46,722 nucleotides of DNA, from contig WYBP01000015.1 in assembly GCA_011525845.1 (NCBI GenBank), positions 1-46,722 of the forward strand, given 5' to 3'. The DNA is from Gemmatimonadaceae bacterium. Lineage in GTDB: Bacteria > Gemmatimonadota > Gemmatimonadetes > Gemmatimonadales > Gemmatimonadaceae. Below are positions 7,454 through 15,408 of the stretch, piece after piece (position 1 is the stretch's first letter; every line of letters begins with the position of its first letter). Position numbers and translations under genes: made by a program. The notes under the pieces are model-generated. The model searched no databases and was not told the origin of the DNA. It saw only the letters and a list, made by a program, of their open reading frames with translations.

Positions 7454-7837
7454 CTACTTGAGCTTCGCGACGAGTTCGACTTCCACCGCCACGCCACGCG
7501 GGAGGGCGGCGACCTGCACGGTGGAACGCGCCGGGCGGGCGTCGCCGATGGCGGAGGCGTACACGGCGTTGAAGCGCGGGAAGTCGGCCATGTCCTGCAG
7601 GAAGACGGTCGTCTTCACGACCTCCGCCCAGCCGATGCCGGCCTTGGCGAGCACCGCGGTGAGGTTCGCCATCACCTGCTTCGTCTGCGGCTCGATGTCG
7701 CCGGTGATGAGCTCGCCGGACTTGGGATCGAGGGGGATCTGCCCCGCGGTGAAGAGGAAGCCGCCCGCCATCGTGGCCTGGCTGTAGGGCCCGATCGCCG
7801 CGGGGGCCTTGTCGGTGCTGAGGATATCGACGCTCAC
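7454..7837 (-). CDS. ridA: RidA-family reactive imine deaminase
   Basis: RidA hydrolyses reactive 2-aminoacrylate and related imines released by PLP enzymes. The 127-residue length is exactly typical. Motifs include APAAIGPYSQA (about 11-21), GQIPLDPKSG, the WAEVVKTTVFLQDM stretch, the active-site Arg in ARSTVQVAALPRG and a C-terminal VEVELVA. It starts nine bases after the fhs stop, in the same operon. Next to one-carbon metabolism it may protect against damage around serine turnover; that link is inference. Confidence 0.94.
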   Translation of the reverse strand: MSVDILSTDKAPAAIGPYSQATMAGGFLFTAGQIPLDPKSGELITGDIEPQTKQVMANLTAVLAKAGIGWAEVVKTTVFLQDMADFPRFNAVYASAIGDARPARSTVQVAALPRGVAVEVELVAKLK

Positions 7838-7846
7838 GTTCGTCTC

Positions 7847-9520
7847 CTAGAAAAGCCCCGAGATGGAGCCGTCAGGGTGGATGGCCATCTTCTCGGCCGC
7901 GGGGGCCTTCGGGAGTCCCGGCATCGTCATCACCTCGCCGCACTGCGCGACGATGAAGCCCGCGCCCGCCACCGGATACACCTCGTTCACGGTCAGGCGG
8001 AAGCCGGTCGGCCGGCCGAGCTTCGTCGCGTCGTCGGAGAGCGAGTACTGCGTCTTGGCCATGCAGATGGGGGTCTCGCCGAGCCCGATGGACTCGAGGT
8101 ACTTGATCGCGCGCTCGGCCTTGGCGCTGTAGTCCGCGCCCTCGCCGCCATACACCTTCTGCACGATGGTGTCGATCTTCTCGCGGATCGGCTTCTTCAC
8201 GTCGTAGATCGGCGCGAAGTCCGACTTCCCCTCCGCGAGGATCGCGAGCACCTCGCGCGCCAGGGTCTCGCCGCCGGCGCCCCCCTTGGCGAAGACCTCG
8301 CAGAGCGCCACGCGCGCGCCGGCCTTCTCGGCGGCCTTGCGGACGATCTCGAGCTCGGCGTCGGTGTCGGTGCCGAAGCGGTTGATCGCCACCACGAGGC
8401 GCATCCCGAACTGCCGCACGTTGGCGATGTGGTGCTCGAGGTTCACGACCCCCTTCTGGAGCGCCTTGAGGTCCTCCTTCGCGAGCTCGGTCTTGGCAGC
8501 GCCGCCGTTCATCTTGAGCGCGCGGATGGTCGCGACGACCACCGCGGCCTCGGGCTTGAGCCCGCCGAAGCGGCACTTGATGTCGAAGAACTTCTCGGCG
8601 CCGAGGTCGGAGCCGAATCCCGCCTCGGTGACGACCACGTCGCCCACCGCGAGCGCGGCGCGGGTGGCGAGGATGGAGTTGCACCCGTGCGCGATGTTGC
8701 CGAACGGGCCCGCGTGCACGAAGGCCGGCCCGCCCTCGAGCGTCTGCACGAGGTTGGGGCGGATCGCGTCCTTGAGCAGCAGGGCCATCGCGCCGTTCGC
8801 CTTGAGGTCGCGCGCGCGAATGGGCTTCCGGTCGGCGCCATAGGTGGCGCCGACGATGATGTTGCCGAGCCGTTCCTCGAGGTCGCTCGCGCTGGTGGCG
8901 AGCGCGACGACCGCCATGATCTCCGACGCGGGGACGATCACGAAGCGCTCCTCGCGCACCACGCCTTCGGAGGGGCCGCCGAGCCCGATCACGACCTTCC
9001 GGAGCGCGCGGTCGTTCATGTCGATCGTGCGCGGCCAGGTGATGCGGCGGGGGTCGATGTTGAGCGCGTTCCCCTGCTGCAGGTGGTTGTCGAGCATCGC
9101 CGAGAGGAGGGCGTGCGCGGAGGCGATGGCGTGGAAGTCGCCCGTGAAGTGCAGGTTGATGTCGTCCATCGGGAGCACCTGCGCGTAGCCGCCGCCGGCC
9201 GCGCCCCCCTTCACGCCGAACACGGGACCGAGCGAGGGCTCGCGGATGCAGAGCACCGCGTTGGTGCCGATCTTCCGCAGCGCCTGGGCGAGTCCCACCG
9301 AGGTGGTGGTCTTCCCCTCACCGGCCGCCGTCGGGTTGATGGCGGTGACGACCACCAGCTTCCCCTTCGGCTTCCGCGTGGTGAGCTCGAGCGAGACCTT
9401 CGCCTTGTACTTCCCGTACAGGTCGATCTCGTCGGGGGAGAGGCCGATGTCGGCGGCCACGTCGGTGATGGGGCGCAGGCGCGCGGCCTGGGCGATCTCG
9501 ATGTCGGATGGGACGGTCAT
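7847..9520 (-). CDS. fhs: Formate-tetrahydrofolate ligase
   Basis: Fhs makes 10-formyl-tetrahydrofolate from formate, THF and ATP. The start at 9520 gives MTVPSDIEIAQAARLRPI, the classic N terminus, and 557 residues, the usual length. The open frame runs further upstream by lack of stops, but that part shadows tatD and is not coding. The P-loop is PTAAGEGKTTTSVGLAQAL, followed by REPSLGPVFGVKGGAAGGGY and the FTGDFHAI motif. A GAGGA Shine-Dalgarno lies about 15 bases before the ATG. It sits between tatD and ridA, all on one strand, probably co-transcribed. Confidence 0.96.
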   Translation of the reverse strand: MTVPSDIEIAQAARLRPITDVAADIGLSPDEIDLYGKYKAKVSLELTTRKPKGKLVVVTAINPTAAGEGKTTTSVGLAQALRKIGTNAVLCIREPSLGPVFGVKGGAAGGGYAQVLPMDDINLHFTGDFHAIASAHALLSAMLDNHLQQGNALNIDPRRITWPRTIDMNDRALRKVVIGLGGPSEGVVREERFVIVPASEIMAVVALATSASDLEERLGNIIVGATYGADRKPIRARDLKANGAMALLLKDAIRPNLVQTLEGGPAFVHAGPFGNIAHGCNSILATRAALAVGDVVVTEAGFGSDLGAEKFFDIKCRFGGLKPEAAVVVATIRALKMNGGAAKTELAKEDLKALQKGVVNLEHHIANVRQFGMRLVVAINRFGTDTDAELEIVRKAAEKAGARVALCEVFAKGGAGGETLAREVLAILAEGKSDFAPIYDVKKPIREKIDTIVQKVYGGEGADYSAKAERAIKYLESIGLGETPICMAKTQYSLSDDATKLGRPTGFRLTVNEVYPVAGAGFIVAQCGEVMTMPGLPKAPAAEKMAIHPDGSISGLF

Positions 9521-9566
9521 GGCCGAATGGTAATCCTCGGGCGGTGGCGTGGGAACGCGTCGGGGC

Positions 9567-10412
9567 TCAGCGGAGGCGGAAGCAGTGGCGGGTGTTCTCG
9601 ACGATCCGCGCGCCGAGCAGCGCGGGGTCCGTACCGCGGGCGGCGGCCAGGCGGGCCAAGGTGTGCGCGCACCAGGCGGGCTCGTTGCGCTTGCCGCGGA
9701 AGGGGACGGGGGCGAGGTAGGGGCTGTCGCTCTCGACGAGGAGGCTGTCGTCGGGGACGAGCCGGAGGAGCGCCTCGTCGGTCCACTTGCGGAAGGTGAC
9801 GATCCCGCTGAACGAGACGTACCACCCCGCCGCGAGCCCCACCTCGGCGAGCGCGTGCGAGCCAGTGAAGCAGTGGAGGATGCCGGTGATGCCGGCGCTG
9901 CCGGCCTCCCGGACCATGGCGCCCGTGTCGTCCTCCGCCTCGCGGGTGTGGACGACGACCGGGCGGCCGGTCTCCTGCGCGAGGGCGAGCTGGTCGGCGA
10001 AGGCGCGACGCTGCTGCGCGCGGGGGGAGTGGTCGTAGTGGTAGTCGAGCCCGCACTCGCCCACGGCCACCGCACCCGCAGCCATGCACTCGCGCAGCGC
10101 GTCCAGGTCGCGCGCGGGGTCGTACCCCGCGGCGTCGTGCGGATGGACGCCGGCGGTCCACCAGACGAACCCCGGGTGCGCCGCGGCCACCGCGCGGGCG
10201 CGCGCCGCGGCGGCGAGGGACTCCCCGATGCAGACGACCCCCTGGCCTCCCGCCTCGCGCACGCGGGCGATCGCCGCGTCGCGGTCGGCGTCGAACTCCT
10301 CCCCGGCGAGGTGGGCGTGCGAGTCGATCCAGGGGGCGGCCGGAAGGGCCAGAGACGACGGAGCCCCGGCGCGAGGATCGCGCCGGGGCTCCGGGTCAGC
10401 GGACGGGACCAA
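9567..10412 (-). CDS. tatD: TatD-family metal-dependent DNase
   Basis: TatD proteins are metal-dependent nucleases of the amidohydrolase fold, linked to 3'-5' DNA processing. The metal-binding motifs are all present: DSHAHLAGEEF, GECGLDYHYD, HTREAEDD, HCFTGS and ESDSPYL. The longest model starts at a TTG (10410-10412), but its first ~20 codons span a perfect 15-base inverted repeat (10360-10392) that looks like an RNA hairpin rather than coding sequence. The true start may therefore be nearer 10349, for example a CTG just before ALPAAPWIDSHAH. It follows secF by only a few bases in the longer model. Confidence 0.9.
   Translation of the reverse strand: MVPSADPEPRRDPRAGAPSSLALPAAPWIDSHAHLAGEEFDADRDAAIARVREAGGQGVVCIGESLAAAARARAVAAAHPGFVWWTAGVHPHDAAGYDPARDLDALRECMAAGAVAVGECGLDYHYDHSPRAQQRRAFADQLALAQETGRPVVVHTREAEDDTGAMVREAGSAGITGILHCFTGSHALAEVGLAAGWYVSFSGIVTFRKWTDEALLRLVPDDSLLVESDSPYLAPVPFRGKRNEPAWCAHTLARLAAARGTDPALLGARIVENTRHCFRLR
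10360..10392. terminator. Perfect 15-bp inverted repeat after secF (possible terminator hairpin)
   Basis: Arms GGAGCCCCGGCGCGA and TCGCGCCGGGGCTCC are perfectly complementary around a 3-base loop. It lies 25 bases past the secF stop. No T-run follows on either strand, so it may slow or process the transcript rather than end it. Its core resembles the tRNA-cluster terminator at 951-979. Confidence 0.5.
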
Positions 10413-10416
10413 CGCC

Positions 10417-11367
10417 TCAGGCCCGTGCGTGCTGCCGCGAGGGGGCGGCCGCGTTCGCGCGCGGGTAGCGCTTCTCGATCCAGTAGAGCACCGGCGACGC
10501 CACGAAGACCGAGCTGAACGTCCCGACGATGATGCCGAAGGTCAGCACCCAGGCGAAGGGGCGGATGACCGAGCCGCCGAAGATGAGGAGCGCCAGGAGG
10601 CTGGTGAGCGTCGTGGAGCCCGTCATGATGGTGCGCGGCAGGGTCTCGTTCACCGAGCGGTTCAGGAGGTCCCAGAAGGGCTGCTTCCGGTTGGAGCGCA
10701 GGTTCTCCCGCACGCGGTCGAACACCACGACGGTGTCGTTCATCGAGTAGCCGATGACGGTCAGCACCGCGCCGACGACGAAGACCGAGATCTCGATGTT
10801 CATGTACAGCATGAACGCGAGGGTCGCGATGAGGTCGTGGAGGGTGGCGATGACCGCGGCCGCGCCGAAGCGCCACTCGAAGCGCCAGGCCAGGTAGACG
10901 AGCGTGAGGGCGAAGGCGATCAGGGTCGCGACGGTGGCCTGGCGGCGGAGGTCGCTCCCGACGCGCGGGCCGACCGCGGCGGTGCGGCCGATGGTGAAGG
11001 CGTCCTTGCCGAAGGTCGTGGTGAGCGTGGCCTCGATCTGCTGCTGGACCGACTCGGCCCCCGTCGCCAGCTGCTCGACGTGCTCCGCTTCCTGCGCGCG
11101 GATGGAGATCTCGCGCGGGGAGCCGAAGGTGAAGATCTCGGCGTCGCCGTGGCCCGAGGCCGCCAGCGCGGCGCGCACCTCGGCGATGTTCGGCGCCTCG
11201 ACGAACTCGACGTCCATCTGCGTGCCGCCGGTGAACTCGATGCTGTAGTTGAAGCCCACCGTGGGCACGAGCACCGTCGCGGGGACGACGAAGAGCGCGA
11301 CCGTCAGGATGGCGAGCTTCCAGCGCGAGAGGAAGTCCCAGGAGGTGTTGTGGAGGATGCGGAACAT
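10417..11367 (-). CDS. secF: Protein translocase subunit SecF
   Basis: SecF works with SecD in the inner membrane to drive Sec-dependent export with the proton gradient. The start at 11367 ([18 protein letters not shown]) gives 316 residues, normal for SecF. After the first membrane helix comes the SecDF signature FNYSIEFTGGTQMDVEF, then a small periplasmic domain and five more helices (ending GIIVGTFSSVFVASPVLYW). The ATG overlaps the secD stop by one base (TGATG). The reading frame stays open well upstream, but that part lies inside secD in another frame. Confidence 0.96.
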   Translation of the reverse strand: MFRILHNTSWDFLSRWKLAILTVALFVVPATVLVPTVGFNYSIEFTGGTQMDVEFVEAPNIAEVRAALAASGHGDAEIFTFGSPREISIRAQEAEHVEQLATGAESVQQQIEATLTTTFGKDAFTIGRTAAVGPRVGSDLRRQATVATLIAFALTLVYLAWRFEWRFGAAAVIATLHDLIATLAFMLYMNIEISVFVVGAVLTVIGYSMNDTVVVFDRVRENLRSNRKQPFWDLLNRSVNETLPRTIMTGSTTLTSLLALLIFGGSVIRPFAWVLTFGIIVGTFSSVFVASPVLYWIEKRYPRANAAAPSRQHARA

Positions 11368-12998
11368 CAGATGCTCAGGGTGGTGGCGGTCTTGTTGCGC
11401 GACATCCAGAGGAGGAAGAGCGTGCGCACGACGAAGATCGCCGAGACGAGCGAGGCGACGAGGCCGGCGAGGAGGGCCACCGCGAAGCCGCGGACCGGCC
11501 CGGTGCCGAACTGGTAGAGGATCGCGGCGGTGAGGCCGGTGGTCACGTGCGTGTCGACGATGGCGCTCCAGGCGTGGCTGAAGCCGTCGTCGATCGCGGT
11601 GCGGATGGTGCGCCCCGCCTCCATCTCCTCGCGGATGCGCTCGAAGATCAGGAAGTTCGCGTCCACCGCCATGCCGATCGAGAGCACGAAGCCGGCGAGG
11701 CCCGGGAGGGTGAGCGTCGCGTCGAAGGTGGCGAGGATCGCCAGCGTCACCAGCACGTAGAAGGCGAGCCCGCAGACGGCGAGGAAGCCCGAGAAGCGGT
11801 AGTAGCCCACCATGATGAAGATCACGAACACGATGCCGAGCGCGCCGGAGAAGAGCCCCTGCCGGATGGCGTCCGCCCCGAGGCTCGCGCCGATGGTGCG
11901 GGTCTCGCCGATCTTGAGCGGCACCGGGAGCGCGCCCGCGCGGAGCACGAGGGCGAGGTCCTGCGCGGCCTGGAGGTCGCGGCCACCCATGGTGATCTGC
12001 CCGCGCGCCCCGATGGCGCTCTGGATCACCGGCGCGCTCATCACGCGGTCGTCGAGCACGATGGCCATGTTGTCGCCGATGTGCTTCGCCGTCTCGGTGC
12101 GGAAGCGCCGCCCGCCCTCGTTGTTGAACTGGAAGTCGACCTTGGCCCCTTCGAGCGGGTCCTGGGCGGGCGTCGCGTCGGTGAGGTAGGTGCCGTCGAT
12201 GATCGCGCGCGAATCGAGCACGTACAGGGTGCGATACACCTGCGCCCCGAGGAGCACGGAGTCCACGCCCCACCGCACGTCCTTGCCCGGCGGGAGCGCC
12301 GCGCGGATGGATGGATGCTCGAGGAGCGTCCGGATCACCGGGTAGTCCGCGGCGGCGATGAGGAACTGGCCCGGCATCTGTCCCGCGGCGAGCGCCCGGC
12401 GGAAGGGACCGTCGGTCGCGCCGCCGGTCACCGAGTCGGCCCGCGGCGCGCTGTCCACGGCCTGCAGGAGGTTCGTCAGCGTGTTGGTGCGCGCGGTATC
12501 GCCGCCGAGGGCGACGGAGGCCGTGGAGAGCCCCTGCGACTTCACGATGCCGTCGAGGCGGGGCACGGCGCGTTCCAGCGCCTGCGACTTGTCCGTGATC
12601 TGGAAGCGGAGGAAGGCGGCACGCTGCACGACCTCCTCGGCGCGCGCCCGGTCGTCGATGCCGGGGAGCTCGACCACGATCCGGTCCTCCCCCACGCGCT
12701 GCACCACGGGCTCGGAGACTCCGAACTCGTCGATGCGGGTGCGCACGACCTTGAGCGCCCGGTCGAGGGCGTCGCTCACGTCCAGGACCTGTCCCTTGGA
12801 CTGGTCGATCTCGAGCATCAGGTGCATGCCGCCCTGCAGGTCGAGGCCGCGCTTGAGCGGCACGCGGCGCACGGTGTCCTGCACGAAGACGCCATCGCTG
12901 CGCTTGACGCGCTCCACGACGGTCCGTGGGAAGAGCGCCCAGACCGACGCCAGGACCATGGCGGCGATCAGGACCAGGCGGAGTCTCAGGTTCGACAT
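11367..12998 (-). CDS. secD: Protein translocase subunit SecD
   Basis: SecD is the larger RND-like subunit of the SecDF export motor. The 543 residues begin with one membrane helix ([16 protein letters not shown]). Next is the conserved [16 protein letters not shown] (about 49-64), a long periplasmic region with ELPGIDD, and five C-terminal helices. The helix containing [17 protein letters not shown] carries the conserved D-x-N-x-L-x-x-E-R element used in proton transport. The insert around residues 135-200 is variable and Ala/Asp-rich. A sigma-70-like promoter lies 65 bases upstream. Confidence 0.96.
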   Translation of the reverse strand: MSNLRLRLVLIAAMVLASVWALFPRTVVERVKRSDGVFVQDTVRRVPLKRGLDLQGGMHLMLEIDQSKGQVLDVSDALDRALKVVRTRIDEFGVSEPVVQRVGEDRIVVELPGIDDRARAEEVVQRAAFLRFQITDKSQALERAVPRLDGIVKSQGLSTASVALGGDTARTNTLTNLLQAVDSAPRADSVTGGATDGPFRRALAAGQMPGQFLIAAADYPVIRTLLEHPSIRAALPPGKDVRWGVDSVLLGAQVYRTLYVLDSRAIIDGTYLTDATPAQDPLEGAKVDFQFNNEGGRRFRTETAKHIGDNMAIVLDDRVMSAPVIQSAIGARGQITMGGRDLQAAQDLALVLRAGALPVPLKIGETRTIGASLGADAIRQGLFSGALGIVFVIFIMVGYYRFSGFLAVCGLAFYVLVTLAILATFDATLTLPGLAGFVLSIGMAVDANFLIFERIREEMEAGRTIRTAIDDGFSHAWSAIVDTHVTTGLTAAILYQFGTGPVRGFAVALLAGLVASLVSAIFVVRTLFLLWMSRNKTATTLSI

Positions 12999-13062
12999 GC
13001 CGGACGAGAGGGCTGGAAGACGGATGCGTGCTGCATCGAAGCGTGTTTCGGGGGAACCGAGA

Positions 13063-13091
13063 AGAGTACCGAGGCCATCAGGTCAAGTCAA
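13063..13091 (-). promoter_or_regulatory. secD-secF promoter
   Basis: TTGACT (13086-13091, minus) and TACTCT (13063-13068) are exactly 17 bases apart in the 141-base gap between ribF and secD. It would start transcription near 13056 and give a leader of about 58 bases. It is the only good match in the gap. Confidence 0.65.
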
Positions 13092-13139
13092 TCGGATTCA
13101 ACAAGTTGGAGCCGCTCGTAGGGCGCTTCCCCGACGGGG

Positions 13140-14072
13140 TCAGGATCCGGAGAGCAGCGCGCGCGCCCGCTCGGCGTCGCGGCCCAGCTGCGCACGCAAC
13201 TCCTCCCCCGAGGCGAACTTCCGCGTCTCGCGCAGCCGCCCCATGAAGTCGAGGCGCACGCGCATCCCGTAGAAATCGGCGTCGGTGTCGAAGAGGTGGG
13301 CCTCGAGACGCGTCTCCCCTTCGCCGAAGGTCGGCCGGGGCCCGAGGTTCATCATCCCGCCGAACGCGCCGCGCGGCGTCTGCACCCGCACGGCATACAC
13401 CCCTTCGGGCGGGAGGAGCTTCCGCGCCGGGGGGAGCGAGATGTTGAGCGTGCGGAAGCCGATCGAGCGGCCGCGCCCGGAGCCGGGCTCCACCACCCCG
13501 CTCGCGCTGTAGGGACGCCCGAGGCCGTCCGCGGCGCGCTCCAGATCCCCGCCGGCCACCGCCCGCCGGATCACCGTGGACGAGATCGGACGGCCATCAC
13601 TCCCCTGCACCGGCGGCACGACCTCCACACCGAAGCCCCGCGAGGCGCCCAGCCGCTCGAGCGTGGACGCGTCCCCCGAGCGTGCGCGCCCGAAGCCGTG
13701 GTCGTAGCCGATCAGGAGGTCCTGCAGCCCGAGCTGTTCGCGCAGCACGAGGTCCACGAAGTCGCTGGCGCTGTAGGTCGAGAGCGCGTGCGTGAAGGGG
13801 AGCACCACCACGTAATCGATCGAGCTCTCTGCGAGCACCTCGGCCTTCTCCACCCCCACGGTGAGCAGCGGGGGGGCGGCCGCGGGGTTCACGACCTCGA
13901 GCGGGTGCGGGTCGAAGGTGACGAGCACGGCGGGGAGGCCGCGCTCACGCGCCCGTGCGCCGAGCCGCTCGAGGACGAGCCGGTGCCCGCGGTGCACGCC
14001 GTCGAAGGTGCCGACCGTGCAGACGGTCCCGCGCACCTCGGGCGGGAGTCCGAAGGCGGCGCTGGGCCTCAC
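13140..14072 (-). CDS. ribF: Bifunctional riboflavin kinase / FAD synthetase
   Basis: RibF phosphorylates riboflavin to FMN and adenylylates FMN to FAD. The N-terminal FAD synthetase half has TVGTFDGVHRGH (about 19-30) and LVTFDPHPLEVV. ISSTVIRRAVAGGDLERA leads into the kinase half with GYPYSASG-like GRPYSASGVV, RGRSIGFRTLNISLP and the MMNLGPRPTFGEG block. I set the start at GTG 14070-14072, overlapping the truB stop as GTGA, which gives 310 residues. An upstream ATG at 14186 would add a low-complexity Arg/Pro tail that is really truB in another frame. Confidence 0.94.
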   Translation of the reverse strand: MRPSAAFGLPPEVRGTVCTVGTFDGVHRGHRLVLERLGARARERGLPAVLVTFDPHPLEVVNPAAAPPLLTVGVEKAEVLAESSIDYVVVLPFTHALSTYSASDFVDLVLREQLGLQDLLIGYDHGFGRARSGDASTLERLGASRGFGVEVVPPVQGSDGRPISSTVIRRAVAGGDLERAADGLGRPYSASGVVEPGSGRGRSIGFRTLNISLPPARKLLPPEGVYAVRVQTPRGAFGGMMNLGPRPTFGEGETRLEAHLFDTDADFYGMRVRLDFMGRLRETRKFASGEELRAQLGRDAERARALLSGS

Positions 14073-15001
14073 GCGCCGGCTCCCTGGGGGGCCTCGTGCA
14101 TCACCACCCGCGGCTGCCACCGGTCGTCGCGGCGCTCGGCCAGCGCCACGAGGACGCCGTTCGCGGGGTTCGTGAGGGCCCCCCACGCACCCGGGACGGT
14201 GGCCGCGACGTCGATCCCGCGGGCGATGCGGGTGACCTCGTCGTCGGAGAGCACCTGCACGGGGAACCCCGGGAGCGCGTCGAGCGCAGGCCGGAGGCGT
14301 GCCCGTCCCTCGGTGAGGTCCGCGACGGTGAGCGCGTCCTCCACGGCGAAGGGGCCCGAGCGCACGCGGCGGAGCGCCGTGAGGTGCGCCGCGCTCCCGG
14401 CGGCGCGCGCGAGGTCGCGGGCGAGGGACCGCACGTAGGTGCCGCCGCCGCAGTGCACGCGGACGCGCGCCGTGCGCACGAGCGCGCCGTCCTCTGCGCC
14501 GAGGGGGGCATCCGCCGCGTCGCGCAGCTCGAGCACCTCCCAGCGGTCCACGCGGATGGTGACGGGCTTGAGCTCCACCTTCTCCCCGGAGCGCGCCAGC
14601 TCGTAGGCGCGCTTCCCGTCCACCCGCTTGGCCGAGTAGGCCGGTGGCACCTGCTGGATGGTGCCGGTGAGCGCGGGGAGGGCGGCGAGGAGTGCGGCGC
14701 GGGTGGGGAGCGGTGCCTCGCGCGAGACGGCGCCGTCCAGGTCCTCGGTCTCCGTCTCCGCCCCGAAGCGGAGGGTGGCCTCGTACACCTTGGGCTCGCC
14801 CGGGAGGCGCGGGAGGAGGCGCGTGGCGCGTCCCACGAGGAGGACGAGGAGTCCCGTGGCGAAGGGGTCGAGGGTGCCGCCGTGCCCGATGCGCTTCTCG
14901 CCGAGCGCGCGCCGCGCCACGCTCACCACGTCGTGCGAGGAGAGGCCGGCCGGCTTGTCGACCAGGAGCAGGCCGTCAGCCGTGCCCGTCGTCCGTCGCA
15001 C
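14069..15001 (-). CDS. truB: tRNA pseudouridine(55) synthase
   Basis: TruB makes pseudouridine 55 in the T-loop of tRNAs. The 310-residue product shows LLLVDKPAGLSSHDVV (11-26), the catalytic motif GHGGTLDPFATGLL with nucleophile Asp45, EATLRFGAETETEDLDG, and QQVPPAYSAKRVDGKRAYELAR. The C-terminal half has CGGGTYVRSLARDLA. It overlaps rbfA by 26 bases and is coupled to ribF, the usual order in many bacteria. Confidence 0.96.
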   Translation of the reverse strand: MRRTTGTADGLLLVDKPAGLSSHDVVSVARRALGEKRIGHGGTLDPFATGLLVLLVGRATRLLPRLPGEPKVYEATLRFGAETETEDLDGAVSREAPLPTRAALLAALPALTGTIQQVPPAYSAKRVDGKRAYELARSGEKVELKPVTIRVDRWEVLELRDAADAPLGAEDGALVRTARVRVHCGGGTYVRSLARDLARAAGSAAHLTALRRVRSGPFAVEDALTVADLTEGRARLRPALDALPGFPVQVLSDDEVTRIARGIDVAATVPGAWGALTNPANGVLVALAERRDDRWQPRVVMHEAPQGAGA

Positions 15002-15380
15002 CGTCGGCTGCGTCGCTCGCGGGAGGGGTCGGGCGGATGCTGGCGAGGAGGGACTCGATCTTCGCCGCGCGCGCGACCGACTCGTCGAGCTTGAAGTGGA
15101 TCTCGGGGGCGAACTGGAGCCGGAGCGCCTTCCCGACGCGGCTCCGCAGGTGGGCCGCGACGCTCAGGAGGCCGTCGAAGGTCTCGGCGCGTTCCGCGTC
15201 CGTGCCCATGACGCTCACGAAGACGGTGGCGTGGCGGAGGTCGCGCGTCATCTCCACCGCGGTCACGGTCACGAGCCCCGTGATGCGCGGGTCCTTGGCG
15301 TCGCGCGCGAGGAAGGCCGCCACCTCCTCGCGCACGGCGGCGGAGACGCGGTCCACCCGGCGTGGGTCACGCGGCGGCAT
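14976..15380 (-). CDS. rbfA: 30S ribosome-binding factor A
   Basis: RbfA binds immature 30S subunits and helps 16S 5'-end maturation. The 134-residue protein has the KH-like fold pattern: RVDRVSAAVREEVAAFLARDAKDPRI at the N terminus, VTVTAVEMTRDLRHATVFVSVMG in the middle and LRLQFAPEIHFKLDESVARAAKIESLL near the end. A short polar tail follows. It sits between infB (28 bases) and truB (overlap), as in the conserved operon. Confidence 0.95.
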   Translation of the reverse strand: MPPRDPRRVDRVSAAVREEVAAFLARDAKDPRITGLVTVTAVEMTRDLRHATVFVSVMGTDAERAETFDGLLSVAAHLRSRVGKALRLQFAPEIHFKLDESVARAAKIESLLASIRPTPPASDAADGATDDGHG

Positions 15381-15408
15381 CAGTGCGTTCCCTCCCCGCG
15401 CCGCGCGC

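Noticed and set aside
9521-10876. Upstream extension of the fhs frame to about 1009 residues, suggesting a fusion protein.
   Set aside because: The extra part is the wrong frame of tatD and secF; the conserved Fhs N terminus begins exactly at the ATG at 9520.
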